Origin: Homarus americanus
Taxonomy: Eukaryota > Arthropoda > Malacostraca > Decapoda > Nephropidae
Assembly: GCF_018991925.1 (NCBI RefSeq)
Contig: NW_024722158.1
Location: forward strand, 2,774,283-2,838,282
Reading direction: 5' to 3'
Length of the DNA stretch: 64,000 bases
A model generated the notes under the pieces. That model was not told where the DNA came from. It worked only from the letters and a program-made list of their open reading frames with translations, and did not search any database. This document shows positions 45,476 through 56,799 of this stretch, piece by piece. The position numbers and the translations under genes are program-made. Every line of letters begins with the position of its first letter. The stretch's first letter is position 1.

Positions 45476-48010
45476 TTACACCCAACCCCTATTGCTCATA
45501 TATCTATCCAACCTATGTTTGAAGCTATCCAACGTATTCGAGTTAATGATGATATTTGGTAACATGTTCCACTCATCCACTACACTATTTCCAAACCAAT
45601 GTTTACATATTTCGCGCCTAAATCTAAATTTGTCTAATTTAAAACCATTGTTACGAGTTCGCTCCTGGTTGGATAGTTTGAGTACCTTTGTTATGTCCCG
45701 TTTGTTTAGCCCTGACTTCCACTTATACACCTCTATCATATCGCCCCTCACTCTACGTCTCTCGAGGGAGTGCAAATTAAGATGCTTTAACCTGCCTCTG
45801 TACTCAAGGTTCCTAATGTCTGGGATTAGTCTTGTCATTCTCCTCTGAATTCTTTCTAGGGATTCTATATCCATTCTGTAATACGGTAATCAGAATTGAA
45901 CTGCGTAATCCAAGGGAGGTCTCACAAGTGCAAGATATAGTTTCAGGATGACCTCTGTAGTCTTGTAACTAAAACTCCTTTGTATGAACCCAAGTACTTT
46001 ATTAGCCTTGTTTCGAGCAAATATACACTGTATACTTAGCTTAAGATTCCTTCTTCTCATTACTCCTAAATCTTTTTCACATTTGGATTTCTCTATAACA
46101 TCGTTGTTCATCTAATATCTGGTTTCTCTGTTTACATCTCCTAGACTAAGTACTTTACATTTGTCCACATTGAATTTCATCTGCCATTTTTCAGACCATT
46201 CGAAAAATTTGTTTAGATGTTCCTGTAGTTTTGCGGAGTCCTCGTCAGATTTACTTCTGTTGCTGTCTGCGCCGATATCTATGTCGTTTATGCATATAAT
46301 AAATAATAATGATCCAAGTACTAGGCCTTGGGGTACTCCACTAGTGACGTTACTCCAATCGGATTTAGTGCCGTTAATGCTCACTCGCTGTTTCCTGTTC
46401 TGTAACCACGCACTAATTCATTTTAGTATATCTCCTCCGATGCCACGAGCCTCCACTTTTCTCATTAGTCTTTCGTGAGGGACTCTGTCGAAGGCTTTAC
46501 TAAAGTCAAGGTATACCACATCATAGTCGTGTCCCTCGTCCACTGATTCGAAAACAGCTGAAAAGAATGTTAACATATTAGTTAGACTTGAAAGCCCGCT
46601 TGTGAAGCCATGTTGAGAATTATTGATCAACTTGTGGTTCTCTAGGTGATTTCGAGTAGAGTTACTGGAAGCAATAATTTCATTTTGAAATTATTGCTTC
46701 CAGTAATTTGCCTACAATTGATGTTAAGCTGATTGGACGGTAGTTAGAGGATAGTGATGTATCTCCCTTCTTGAAAATCGGTATTACATTCGCTATCCTC
46801 CAGGATTCTGGTACTACACCCGTTTAAAGGACATGTTAAACAAATTTGCTGAGGGCATACTAAGTTCTTCCTTACATTCCTTTAATACTCTGGCAAATAT
46901 CTCATCGGGACCTGGCGACTTATTAGGCTTTAGCTTGTCTATTTGCCTACTAACGTCGTTACTAGTCACTACTATCTCGCTTAATTTATTTTCTTCACTA
47001 TCTCTATATACTGTAGAGTCGGGTGCCTCGGGTGTCATGTTTAAATTTTTGGTGGTGAAAACTGCTGAAAAATATTCATTCAGATTATTGTTAATTTCTC
47101 CGTCGTTATCTCTCAGCTGCCTTTTCAACCTATCAAAGTTTGCCCTTTGGAAATCTGGGACCTTAATGTAATTTTCCTTGCGACTGCCATTAAATTCTAA
47201 TTGAGATCTTATTTCTTTGTGATCGCTGTTGGCAAGTTCATTCCCTACCTCGACATTACTAATGAGGTTTTCTCTTTTTGACAGAACTAAATCGAGTATA
47301 TTATTACCCCGGGTGGGTTCGGTTATATGTTGAATTAGGAAGCAGTCCTGAACTGTTTCAAGAAAATCCTCTGAGTCTGAGTTACCTGTAAGGTCGATCC
47401 AATCTATTTGGTTAAAGTTAAAGTCGCCTACTATACAGACTTTGCTATGCCTGTATGCCCTGTGCATTTCATCCCAAATAAGTTGCTCTTTAACTCTATC
47501 AAGATTAGGAGGTCTATATATTACTCCTGCGATAAATTTTTCCCTACCATCGATTAATTCTATCCAAATTGTTTCTGTATTCAGTTCAGTTTTTATTTCC
47601 TTATTTATTTCACACTTCAGATTATCCCTGACATAGATTGCTACTCCGCCTCCTTTCCTAATCTGCCTATCGGTATGGAATAATTTGAAACCTGCAATTT
47701 GGTATTCGGCAGGTAACTCTCGTGTGTCTAAGTTCTCCGTACATACCAACGCCCTGATTTCATCCATTTTGTTTCTCATACTCCCACTGTTTGCGTAGTA
47801 GACATTTAAGTTAGTCGTGCTCTAAGTCCTCTGTTTGACGCGTTTAGGTTTTAACTCCCTGCCTTATTTAGTTTTGTCATCATTCCTCGCACTATTTCCC
47901 TGTAACCTTTCACTTTGTTTACCCGCTCCCACTGCAGTCTCCTCCGCCTCCGTGCCCATATGTTCCCCTAGCAGTTTAAAGACTTTCCACAGCTTTTGAA
48001 CTGCCCTCTC
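45476..48010 (-). pseudogene. CR1-like LINE, longest copy (endonuclease + RT), separate subfamily
   Basis: Minus strand: a short ORF1-like end near 48.0 kb, then the endonuclease from NLNVYYANSGSMRNKMDEIR (about 47.82 kb). IRKGGGVAIYVRDNLKCEIN, FIAGVIYRPPN, CIVGDFNFNQIDWIDL, EPTRGNNILDLVLS and ANSDHKEIRS follow. A deletion joins it to NNNLNEYFSAVFTTKNLNMT and KPNKSPGPDEIFARVLKE. RT pieces follow: NSQHGFTSGLSSLTNMLTFF, DVVYLDFSKAFDRVPHERLM, SGVPQGLVLGSLLFIICIND, LYLALVRPPLDYAVQF and LERRRVRGDMIEVYKWKSGL. The FADD box is damaged (SKSDEDSAKLQ). A snap-back inverted duplication sits at 46662-46706. No 8 bp tail is visible at the 3' end. Confidence 0.85.
46662..46706. repeat. Perfect 21 bp hairpin inside the LINE
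   Basis: The arms 46662-46682 and 46686-46706 are exact inverse copies (TTACTGGAAGCAATAATTTC A...) with a 3 bp spacer. The duplicated piece is LINE coding sequence (GKLLEAII-like), so the hairpin is a mutation within the element and breaks its frame. Confidence 0.9.
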
Positions 48011-48225
48011 GAGAGAGCCATACAGTCATACATCATATATCATACACCATACACGCGGGGCTACATATGTATAGAAAACATCATGAGACTGCACCCAAGT
48101 CCTTATTATCTGCTTTGAGAACTTAACTATACTGACAAAACATGAACGGTAACCTTGGCCGAGGCGCACAGACCCAGGTGAGCAAGGTTAGACGATGGCT
48201 GAGTGTGTCACAAGGACTAGCGTGG
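48011..48225. other. Spacer, nothing recognised
   Basis: Short sequence between a LINE 5' end and a minisatellite. It includes a few CATACA words. Confidence 0.3.
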
Positions 48226-49345
48226 GACGTCATCACTTCCCTCACTCCTACCTGCTGTACCCCACCTCACCCGTCATCACCCCCTTCACTCCTACCTGCT
48301 GTACCCCGCCTCACCCGTCATCACCCCCTTCACTCCTACCTGCTGTACCCCGCCTCACCCGTCATCACCTCCCTCACGCCTACCTGCTGTACCCCACGTC
48401 ACCCGTCATCACCCCCTTCACTCCTACCTGCTGTACCCCGCCTCACCCGTCATCACCCCCTTCACCTGCTACCCCTGGCCTACCTGCTCACCCCACCCCC
48501 CCGCACTCACTCCCACCTGTGCACACCCCCACTCCTCCTGCCTACCTGGTACTCACCCGTCATCACCCCCTCACTCCCTACCTGCTGTATCCCGCCTCAC
48601 CCGTCATCACCTCCCCACCCTACCTGCTGTACCCCGCCTCACCTGTCATCACCTCCCTCACTCCCTACCTGCTGTGCCCCACCCACCCGTCATCACCCCC
48701 TCACCCTACCTGCTGTGCTGCCTCACCCGTCATCACCTCCCTCACTCCTACCTGCTGTACCCGTCTCACCTGTCATCACCTCCACGCCTACCTGCTGTAC
48801 CCCGTCTCACCGTCATCACCTGGGCTGTGCCCTGTCATCCCGCTGTACCCCACCCTCACCTCATCTCACCTACCTGCTGTACCCCGCCTCACCCGTCATC
48901 ACCCCCCTCACTCCCACCTGCTGCACCCGCCTCACCCCATCACCCCTCCCTCACCCCACCTGCACCCGTCATCTTCATCCTACCTGCTGTACCCACCTCA
49001 CCTGTCATCACCCCCTTCACTCCCTACCTGCTGTGCCCCGTCTCACCCCATCCACCTCCCCACCCCTACCTGCTGTACCTGCCTCACCTGTCATCACCCC
49101 TTCCTCCTACCTGCTGTGCCGCCTCACCCGTCACCCCCCTCACTCCTACCTGCTGTACCCCTTCACCTGTCATCACCTCCCTCACGCCTACCTGTACCCC
49201 TCTCACCTTGTCATCACCTTTCACTCCCTACCTGCTGTACCCCGTCTCACCCTGTCATCACCTCCCTCACTCCTACCTGCTGTTGCCCCTCACCCGTCAT
49301 CACCTCCCCACTCCTACCTGCTGTACCTGCCTCACCACCTGGGGC
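48226..49345 (+). repeat. 44 bp minisatellite, C-rich
   Basis: The unit is CTCCTACCTGCTGTACCCCG plus CCTCACCCGTCATCACCCCC plus TTCA. The first five or so copies (to about 48465) are nearly perfect, and later copies carry many small deletions. Three plus-strand frames (429, 402 and 240 residues, LLPAVPRLTRHH-like) are artefacts. Confidence 0.93.
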
Positions 49346-49550
49346 CCCACCCTCCCCACCCATCACCTCCCTCACTACACTCCCACGTCACCCTAGAGGT
49401 TGACCCAGCTCTACATCATCTCTTCAATTAATTTACTCACCTACAGTACGTGTGGTTAATCGATGCAGCGTTTGGGAACACATTTGCATGCTCGTTTATA
49501 TACAGTATATGTTTACATCAATTTTCTTTGTAAACAGCTGAAGTCAGCGT

Positions 49551-49631
49551 TTTTTTTTTTACGGGGACTGGCCCACCCAGGCACAGGTCATCGACCCACA
49601 TCGGGGTCTGGGGGCGAAAATGTAATAATAA

Positions 49632-49666
<35 letters not shown>

Positions 49667-49760
49667 TTAATAATAATTCATAATAAATAAGATTTATTAT
49701 AAATAATAAAAAATTGAAAATGAAACGATAAAATAATAATGATAATACCAATCTCAACAC

Positions 49761-49799
<39 letters not shown>

Positions 49800-50068
49800 T
49801 AATAATAATAATAACAATAATAATGAAAAAAAAAGATCAATAGTGAGAAATTTTACACTGTATGTATGTTATGTTGTCAATAGTGAGAGAAAAAATTGAG
49901 ACCCTGCAATTGTGTGTAAATGTGGCAGAAAGTCAGATCAGCAACCTGGGACTTGGTCACAATTTTCGCGATGCCATATGGCAGCAGGATCTACCATTAG
50001 ACAACACATTATGCTTCCAATATCTTCCCAGGCGGTAGTACCTCCCTGGTTGGTAGCTGCCTACTACC
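49551..50068 (-). mobile_element. SINE-like unit, minus orientation
   Basis: Reversed tail (T run, ACGGGGACTGGCCCACCCAG, CATCGACCCACATCGGGGTC), CTA microsatellite (49637-49667), linker containing AATTCATAATAAATAAG (the reverse of the TTTACTATGAATT type), AAT microsatellite (49757-49820), then a full body. The body ends CTTCCCAGGCGGTAGTACCT and GGTAGCTGCCTACTACC. Same order as the other copies. Confidence 0.85.
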
Positions 50069-50219
50069 TCATGAAAGAAAATGCAGCTGATAATATAAGA
50101 AAAAAAATATGTTATCAGAAACAGATGCGCAAATATCTACGCGTTAACGTTACAAAACACGAAATGAAACCTTTGTTGAAGAATTGATGTGTGCTCGCAA
50201 TTTGAGTAATTGTGCAGCA

Positions 50220-50530
50220 CAGAGTGACTAACATGGTTCCTGAACTATGTGTCATTTTGAATATGCAAGTAGACTGAGGGTTTTGAACTAACTATTCTTC
50301 AGACAAGGCACAATAGAGCGGATCTCCCACAAATAAAAAACGTAAATCCTTGTCATTTTTTCGTGGTGTCACGGACCATCAACACGAGGACAAGCTCGCC
50401 AAGGCGTCATACAGGGCGAATATAACGATATACTTTTGCACACAAAAGGCTGGCAGACCTAAAAAACAGAGATCCTACACAGGCTATTGGCCTACTTCCC
50501 TGGTCAGCCCTAATTGCGGCGGCCATTAGG
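50220..50530 (+). pseudogene. CR1-like LINE C-terminal relic
   Basis: Words such as CTTCAGACAAGGCACAATAG, CATCAACACGAGGACAAGC and CTCGCCAAGGCG match the C-terminal region of the split LINE at about 19870-20010. Degenerate, with no frame left. The frame at 49912-50187 upstream belongs to the SINE-like unit and flank. Confidence 0.6.
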
Positions 50531-51464
50531 TAAATTAGATAAAACTGAACAGTATGCATTCCTGTGAGTCCAGACTTTTGAATCACCCCGTACATAATAA
50601 TATCAAGTTAACACCTATAATGTAGTGGCCAGTTATGACGTCACTCTCGTTCTGACTGTATAGACTTAACCTATAATTTTTTCCGTCAAGGTTGATGCAA
50701 CTCTTGCCACTGTGTCAGTTACTGATGTGCACCACAAAACTACAACGAAAAACATGTGTTTGTAACAGTACTACCTTTTAATTACAAAGGCAAAGACTAA
50801 TCTGAAAATGATGAACACATCATCAGCGTTTTAATTAATATCTGCGCCACAAACTATTTCTTCAACCATAACTTCCGCTGAGCCAACACAAGACGTCATA
50901 CATGTGAACACTAACCAACAATGTGGTGCGAAATGCGTTATTGCGGTAAACGAGTGATCGTTACAGATGTGTTTAGATTATTACTGGTGGTTAAAACTTT
51001 GTACTTTCAACAATCACTTTCTTCTGGAGTCAACAACAGACAAGGTCGCACAGTGAGCACCACTGAACACAGGCCACGATATTCGTCATTATCGAGGATC
51101 ACGATTATCAAAACGTGTTTACCCGAGGACTTGTTTCACAAACATTGTACACGACAAATAACTTGCACTCAGTCGACAATAGGCGGAAGGTCACGCCTCA
51201 TCACCTCCCTAAACAGGTGACTCCCATATACGGGGAGGAGACACCTGCCCACCAAGGCCGCGACGCTAGGCTGGGTAGGATATGGTGACCATGTACTGTA
51301 CTGTACTGTACATTTATAACAATACAAACAACAACAACAGACAGGCCTTCACCTCACAATGTAGTAGACATAATTTAACTCAAGTGAACCTGTGAACAAC
51401 ATTACGAAAATATTCTCTCACATTTATCATAATAAATTACCTTGAGAAATTAGAACCATGATAT
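50531..51464. other. No recognised feature
   Basis: Unique-looking DNA with TGACGTCA near 50636 and a TACTGTAC run at 51294-51310. A 99-codon frame (50921-51220) has no family resemblance. Confidence 0.3.
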
Positions 51465-53262
51465 AAGAACATAAGAACATAAGAAAATAAAAAGTCTGCA
51501 ATAGGCCGGTTGGCCTGTGCATGGCAGCTCCTGTCGAGAGTTACTACCACTCTCTATCATCCATAAATCTATCTAGCCTCCTTTTGAAACTTTCCAGAGT
51601 TCCCGCACTTACTACAAATTTGCTAAGCTTGTTCCACTCGTCCACCACCCTATTTGTGAACCAGTTTCCTCCTATCTCCCTCCTAAACCTAAACTTATCC
51701 AACTTGAATCCGTTGCTCCGAGTCCTATCCTGCTTGGATACTTATAAGAACTTTATCTATATCCCCTTTATTGATTCCTTTCACCCACTTAAATACTTCT
51801 ATCATATCTCCCCGCACTCTTCGTCTTTCTAGGGAATGCAAGTTAAGTTTCTTTAACCTATCCTGATATGGAAGGTTTCTAAGTCCCGGAATCATTTTTG
51901 TCATTCTTCGCTGCACCGACTCTAGTGAATTTATATCCATTCTATAATAGGGGCACCAGAACTGAACCGCATAATCGAGGTGCGGCCTGACTAGCGCAAG
52001 ATATAGTTGCAATAAGACCTCTGCACTCTTATTACTTACACTTCTAGATTTAAAACCCAGTACTCTGTTTGCCTAATTTCGAACATTAACGCACTGTTTT
52101 CTAGGCCGTAGGTCCGGGCTTACAAGTACCCCTAGGTCTCTTTCACAAGTTGACTTCTCTAGGTTGATGTTGTTAAGGCTGTATACATTATCAGTATTTG
52201 TTCTTTCAATATAAAGTACGCTGCACTTGCTGGCGTTGAATTTCATTTGCCATTTTTCAGACCACCCCTGCAGTTTATTAAGATCCTCCTGTAATGCATT
52301 TGCATCCTGCCCTGAATTAATCTGCCTCCCTATTTTGGTGTCATCCGCAAACTTGCTTATGTCACTGCTGATCCCAGTATCTAGATCGTTTATGTAGATT
52401 ATGAACAAGAGTGGGCCTAGTGCTGACCCCTGGGGAACCCCACTGGTTACACGGCCAAACTCAGATTTAACACCATCTACGCTGACCCTCTGCATTCTAT
52501 CGGTGAGCCATGATTTTATCCACTTTATAACTTTCCCCTCAATACCATGAGCCTTAATTTTTCTCAGAAGCCTCTGATGCGGTACTCTGTCAAATGATTT
52601 GCTAAAGTCTAAGTAAATAATATCGTAATTTTCGTCATTATCTACTACCTCGAAGACTTTCCTAAAAAACGTCAGCAGATTTGTTAGACAAGATTTTCCC
52701 TTTGTAAACCCATGTTGAGAATCGTAGATTAATTTGCTTTTCTCTAGATGCGATCGGATGCTATCTGCTATAATTGATTCAAGAAATTTCCCCACTACTG
52801 ACGTCAAACTGATCGGCCGGTAATTTGACGCTGATGCTCTGTCTCCCTTTTTGAATATGGGTACTACATTTGCCTGTTTCCACAAGTCTGGCGCAACTCC
52901 AGTGTCTAATGATTTTGTAAATAAGTTTACGAGGTGTCCGCTAATCTGTTCCCTACACTCTTTCAAGACTCGAGGGAAAATTTCATCGGGCCCTGGGGAT
53001 TTTGTTTTCTTTAGTTTATTTTCTTCTTAAGAACATCCTCTTTTCTGATAGTGATATTCTTTAATTTCTCTTCTTCCTTTCCCTTAAATATCAGTTCCAC
53101 CTCTAGGATTTCATAGCAAATTTCTTCTGTGAAAACTGATAAGAAGTAGCTGTTCAATGCTTTGCTTATTTCTTCACTGCCATTTATCACTTCTCCCCTC
53201 CCTGACTTTAAAGGCTCAACTTTGTCCTTGACCTTTGTCCTATATACATCCTAACTGACAGA
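51465..53262 (-). pseudogene. CR1-like LINE, minus-strand copy with long RT frame
   Basis: From about 53.26 kb on the minus strand: a pre-RT region, then KTKSPGPDEIF-like and, in a 297-codon frame (52966-52073), [120 protein letters not shown] and [20 protein letters not shown]. The DxxKxFD and FADD boxes are intact. The C-terminal region continues at 52012-51725 with LVRPHLDYAVQFWCPYYRMD. Tail repeats ATAAGAACATAAGAACATAA close it at 51465. Small frameshifts (for example near 51735) and a missing endonuclease make it inactive. It is the best-preserved RT in the window. Confidence 0.88.
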
Positions 53263-53876
53263 TGACGAACAAGAAAAATTAAATAAGTTAAATTGTCAAT
53301 ATAATTAAGTTAAATTATCATCGTAATTAAGTTAAATTGTCATCGTAATTAATGGCAGACTCTGGATTGCGTTATAAAAGCCTTATGCTTCACATGTTGA
53401 CTCTATATATGTCACAGAGGAAAAACACTATCATACCCGCCATGTTAAGTTGTTGCTGGATATAGGGCACTGTGTCGGAGGGGCGGCGGCGTGTGCACCT
53501 CCTCCGGGCTGTACTGTCCTCACAAAACAAACCAACAACTCAACACATTAACAAGTTGAGCTAATGTTAAAAAAACTTATCAATCAATTTGGTTCACACA
53601 GTCAATCAGAATGATGTTCGTATGTTGGTCATGTTGGAGTTAAAAACTAACCCATGGACAACGTGTGTGTGTGAGTGTGTGACGATTTAGCTTCTTCATT
53701 GCAGCGGTTCACTTAAGTGTATGTTTGGTTACTTTATTAAACGTAATATTAAAAACTTTTGAAATATCTCATAACAAGGATTCGTTCGTTAAATGCCGAT
53801 ATTAATTTTCGCTTGGTTATTTTGAGACGTGTTGGCAAGGAATAGAGTACGTGGAGTAATGAGCAAGTGAACGACG
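53263..53876. other. No recognised feature
   Basis: A short tandem AAGTTAAATTRTCATCGTAA occurs three times at 53284-53350. Otherwise nothing was seen. Confidence 0.4.
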
Positions 53877-54215
53877 GGTGAGAGTGAGTGAGCGAGTAAG
53901 AGTGACTAAGATAATGAGTGTACGAGTAAGAGTGAGTAAGATTGAGTGAACGAGTGACAGTAAGAGAGTGAGTGAACGAATGAGAGTAAGAGAGTGAATG
54001 AACGAGTGAAAGTGGAGTGAGTTAGAGAGTGAGTGAATAAGATAGTGAGTGAGTGAGAGTGAGTGAACAAGTGAGAGTGAGTGAACGAGTGAGAGTGAGT
54101 GAACGAGTGAAAGTGAGTGAACGAGTGAAAGTGAGTAAGAGAGTGAGTGAACGAGTGAAAGTGAGAGAACGAGTGAGATTGAGCAAGAGAATGAGTGAGA
54201 GTAACTTAGCTAGTA
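53877..54215 (+). repeat. GAGTGAGTGAACGAGTGA minisatellite
   Basis: An imperfect array of an 18-22 bp unit built from GAGTGA and GAACGAGTGAAAGT words, purine-rich on the plus strand. No stable frame. Confidence 0.85.
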
Positions 54216-55135
54216 TGTGAGAGAGAATCTTAGGGTGACAAACTTGACCACCAGGACGTCACACAGTCTGTATCCGTCTTGGGTTACGGCCTATTGACGA
54301 AGATGAAAACTGAACTAACGAGAATGTATAGTAATAGTTATGCATAATCCAGTTCGTTACGTCAACACATAATGGTTGGTAAATGATGCTAGTGGTGCTA
54401 ATACCAGTCAAAAGTAAATGGTAAACTTATTTTACTGTTGGGTATGAATAAGTCTCCAATGGTTGATGACTGATGACTTGGTAGGAACAAATAACACGCT
54501 TCACCTGAGTCGCGGCTTTTTATGTTTTTCGTGAGAAAACAAAACAACAGCAATACTATTATTTTAGAATTACAGCAAAAAAACAGCAATAAATGTTCGC
54601 TGGTTGGTAGAATTCTGTAAATTATACACGACAATTTTTCTCACACTGAACCTTACCTTAATATTTGGAGTAAGAAAGTAGTAACACACAGAGGGAGCGT
54701 CGCCGTAGTGCACGCCAAGACCACAACAAAATGACTGAAGTGTTGCGGTGTTGGCAGGCAGCAGGGCAGGTACGGGGCGGGTCACATACACTTTCATTTA
54801 ACCTTGGGTCTTCCCCGATCACAGCCTGACCCTCTGGCTTCCCCGCCCTTCTCTGGCAGTCATCCAAGACTTTTCCTCTGACTTTACTTTGTGTCCAAAG
54901 AACGGATGATCAGTCAACTTACCGGATCTTTCAAGGGTTGTCATTGCATAACGTCTGCCACTGTGAGTATTACATCGCTACTTTCAGTGGATATAACCTA
55001 AATTATGTTTGTGTCGTAATTACCTTGTTGACTGCGACAACTCAGAGTTACAAACTACTGTAGTAATGTTGTAGATCACTTACCCAGCGTTTTTCTAGAT
55101 CCAAATAGAAACTAATCAATTGTCACTCTTAAACT
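54216..55135. other. No recognised feature
   Basis: Minus-strand frames at 54398-54867 overlap each other but show no domain or splice-bounded structure. Confidence 0.3.
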
Positions 55136-55139
55136 GAGG

Positions 55140-55265
55140 TGAAGCGGCTGAGTGCATACTGCTCTCGCCTCATGTGCTTAATGATAGCTGGTTTAACCCC
55201 GGAGCTCTCCTTAATCACCTAGCCATAAATGGGTACTTGACTTTACAGGTGAAGATGTGAAAGCG
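55140..55265 (+). mobile_element. tRNA-like SINE
   Basis: GAAGCGGCTGAGTGCATACT is followed by CTGGTTTAACCCCGGAGCTC, a recognisable pol III B box (GGTTTAACCCC). An ATGGGTACTTGACTTTACAG body follows. The tRNA-like head with an unrelated body is SINE architecture, not a functional tRNA. Confidence 0.5.
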
Positions 55266-55566
55266 GTTGACTGTAGTGCCGGCCAAAATACCTCACTATG
55301 TACCACAACAAGGTTAAATCTTCAGTGTGCTGTATCTGTACTGCCCCGAATGGACCGTCAAACCGTGAAACCCACTTCACAGTGACGGTGACAGTCTCGT
55401 GACTTGTTCCCCTCATAAAAAAGTGAGGACCATGATGGTTAAACTCCACCCACGATGCACCGCGCCTTCTAAGGCTGCAATGCACTTGATAATTTGTGCT
55501 CTTAAACAAACATATAACTCAAGTCAAAATATAACATGATTTTGCAAGAGTCGTTTGCTAGTCATA

Positions 55567-55650
55567 CATTGGTACAGTGGCAACGCGTGTAGTCTCACTA
55601 ATGTGTCAAGGGTTCGAGCCTCGGGCTGAACACACGTGAGAAGGGTGTTA
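55567..55650 (+). mobile_element. tRNA-like SINE head
   Basis: TTGGTACAGTGGCAACGCGT contains a near-perfect A box (TGGTACAGTGG), and AAGGGTTCGAGCCTCGGGCT contains a B box about 35 nt later. The acceptor and anticodon stems do not close, so this is a tRNA-derived SINE head. Confidence 0.55.
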
Positions 55651-55702
55651 TCCATGGAGGTAGAATAAGGGTGGAGGCGGTATGAGCGGTTTACTGTATA
55701 GC

Positions 55703-56126
55703 GCTGTCGGCAGTGCCGGATTTAGACCTGTGGAGGCCCATGGGCAGCCTCTTTGTGGAGGCCCCCCTCATTATAACTACCCAAGAAGGTGGGGTGGCGA
55801 GTGAAGCAAGCATAAACATCTGGGAGTTCCGGGGGGCGCTGTAAGCCCCCCGGGAAAATTTTGAAATTTGAACACTTCTTTGGAGAATTTTGAAGCCATA
55901 TGCAGTTATATTGAGGGAATTAGAAAATTGAGAAATTTTTAATTAACTGTATATTTATTGATAGTGTACAAATACCCATGCATTTTAAAGAATGAAAATA
56001 AAATAATCCAAATGAATAAACAAATAAATAAAATATTGTAATACAGTATGTGGAGGCCCCCAGATTGTGGAGGCTCCTGGGCAGCTGCCCACTTTGCCCA
56101 CTCCTGAATCCGGCCCTGGCTGTTGG
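55703..56126. mobile_element. hAT-type MITE with near-perfect target duplication
   Basis: The element 55711-56118 (408 bp) begins CAGTGCCGGATTTAG and ends CTGAATCCGGCCCTG, an imperfect inverted repeat of the CAGxGCCGGATT type known from hAT elements. The flanks GCTGTCGG (55703-55710) and GCTGTTGG (56119-56126) form an 8 bp duplication with one mismatch. Subterminal TGTGGAGGCCC words are repeated in both halves. No coding capacity. Confidence 0.88.
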
Positions 56127-56489
56127 GAGTGAAGCCAGCCAGCCAGCCGCGTTGCCGCCATACTGTGGTTGGCAAGATCTCACTGCCAGCCTCCACACCT
56201 CACCACTCAACGACGTGCGTACTGCTAGTCTTCATGAATTATTGCCCTACTGTTCATTCATAAATACATTTGCTAATGTGTAAACAAGTGAGAAAAGTCA
56301 TTGACCTTTATTATTCACAAAAATATATACAAATAATATAATAAAATCTGTGTAAATACGATGTCTATAGTATAGTACATAATCCTACTGGCCACTGAAA
56401 TGAATGAGCTTTGTGTATATCTGATGACTCTTTACCTTAACCCGAGTTTGTAACTTAGCAGTGCACTGTTCTGCAGCTTATGCAACTTA
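56127..56489. other. No recognised feature
   Basis: AT-rich spacer between a MITE and a LINE fragment. Confidence 0.3.
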
Positions 56490-56778
56490 ATCTACGACTC
56501 TCAACATGGGTTTACAAAGTGAAAATCTTGTCTAACAAATCTGCTGACGTATTTTAGGAGTCTTCGAGGTAGTAGATAATGACGAAAATTACGATGTTAG
56601 ACTTTAGCAAAGCATTTGACAGAGTACCGCATTAGAGGCTTCTGAGAAAAGTTAAGGCTCATGGTATCGAGGGGAAAGTTTTAAATTGGATAAAATCATG
56701 GTTCACTGATAGAACGCAGAGGGTCAGCGTAGATGGTGTTAAATCTGAGTGGAGCTGTGTAACCAGTGGGGTTCCCCA
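56490..56778 (+). pseudogene. CR1-like LINE RT fragment
   Basis: It matches the RT of the copies at 30.3 and 52.6 kb: CTCAACATGGGTTTACAAAG, TTAGCAAAGCATTTGACAGA (LDFSKAFDR), GATAGAACGCAGAGGGTCAG (DRTQRV) and ACCAGTGGGGTTCCCCA (TSGVPQ). It stops abruptly inside GVPQG. Confidence 0.8.
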
Positions 56779-56799
56779 ACACTTACAATTCAACGTCTA

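Noticed and set aside
48142..49431. 429-, 402- and 240-residue plus-strand frames
   Set aside because: They are readings of the 44 bp minisatellite. Three parallel open frames show repeat composition, not coding.
51521..51832. Plus-strand frames antisense to LINE copies (also 27564-27908, 29114-29467, 45492-45848, 46161-46478)
   Set aside because: They are antisense shadows of CR1-like coding sequence and recur at each LINE copy.
54398..54867. Possible small minus-strand gene
   Set aside because: The frames are short and mutually overlapping, with no start context, splice sites or recognisable domain.
55567..55650. Functional tRNA gene
   Set aside because: A and B boxes are present, but the acceptor and anticodon arms do not pair, so a SINE head is more likely. 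The same applies at 28.6, 40.0 and 55.2 kb.
55920..56210. 96-residue minus-strand frame
   Set aside because: It is contained largely in a MITE and runs through its inverted end.
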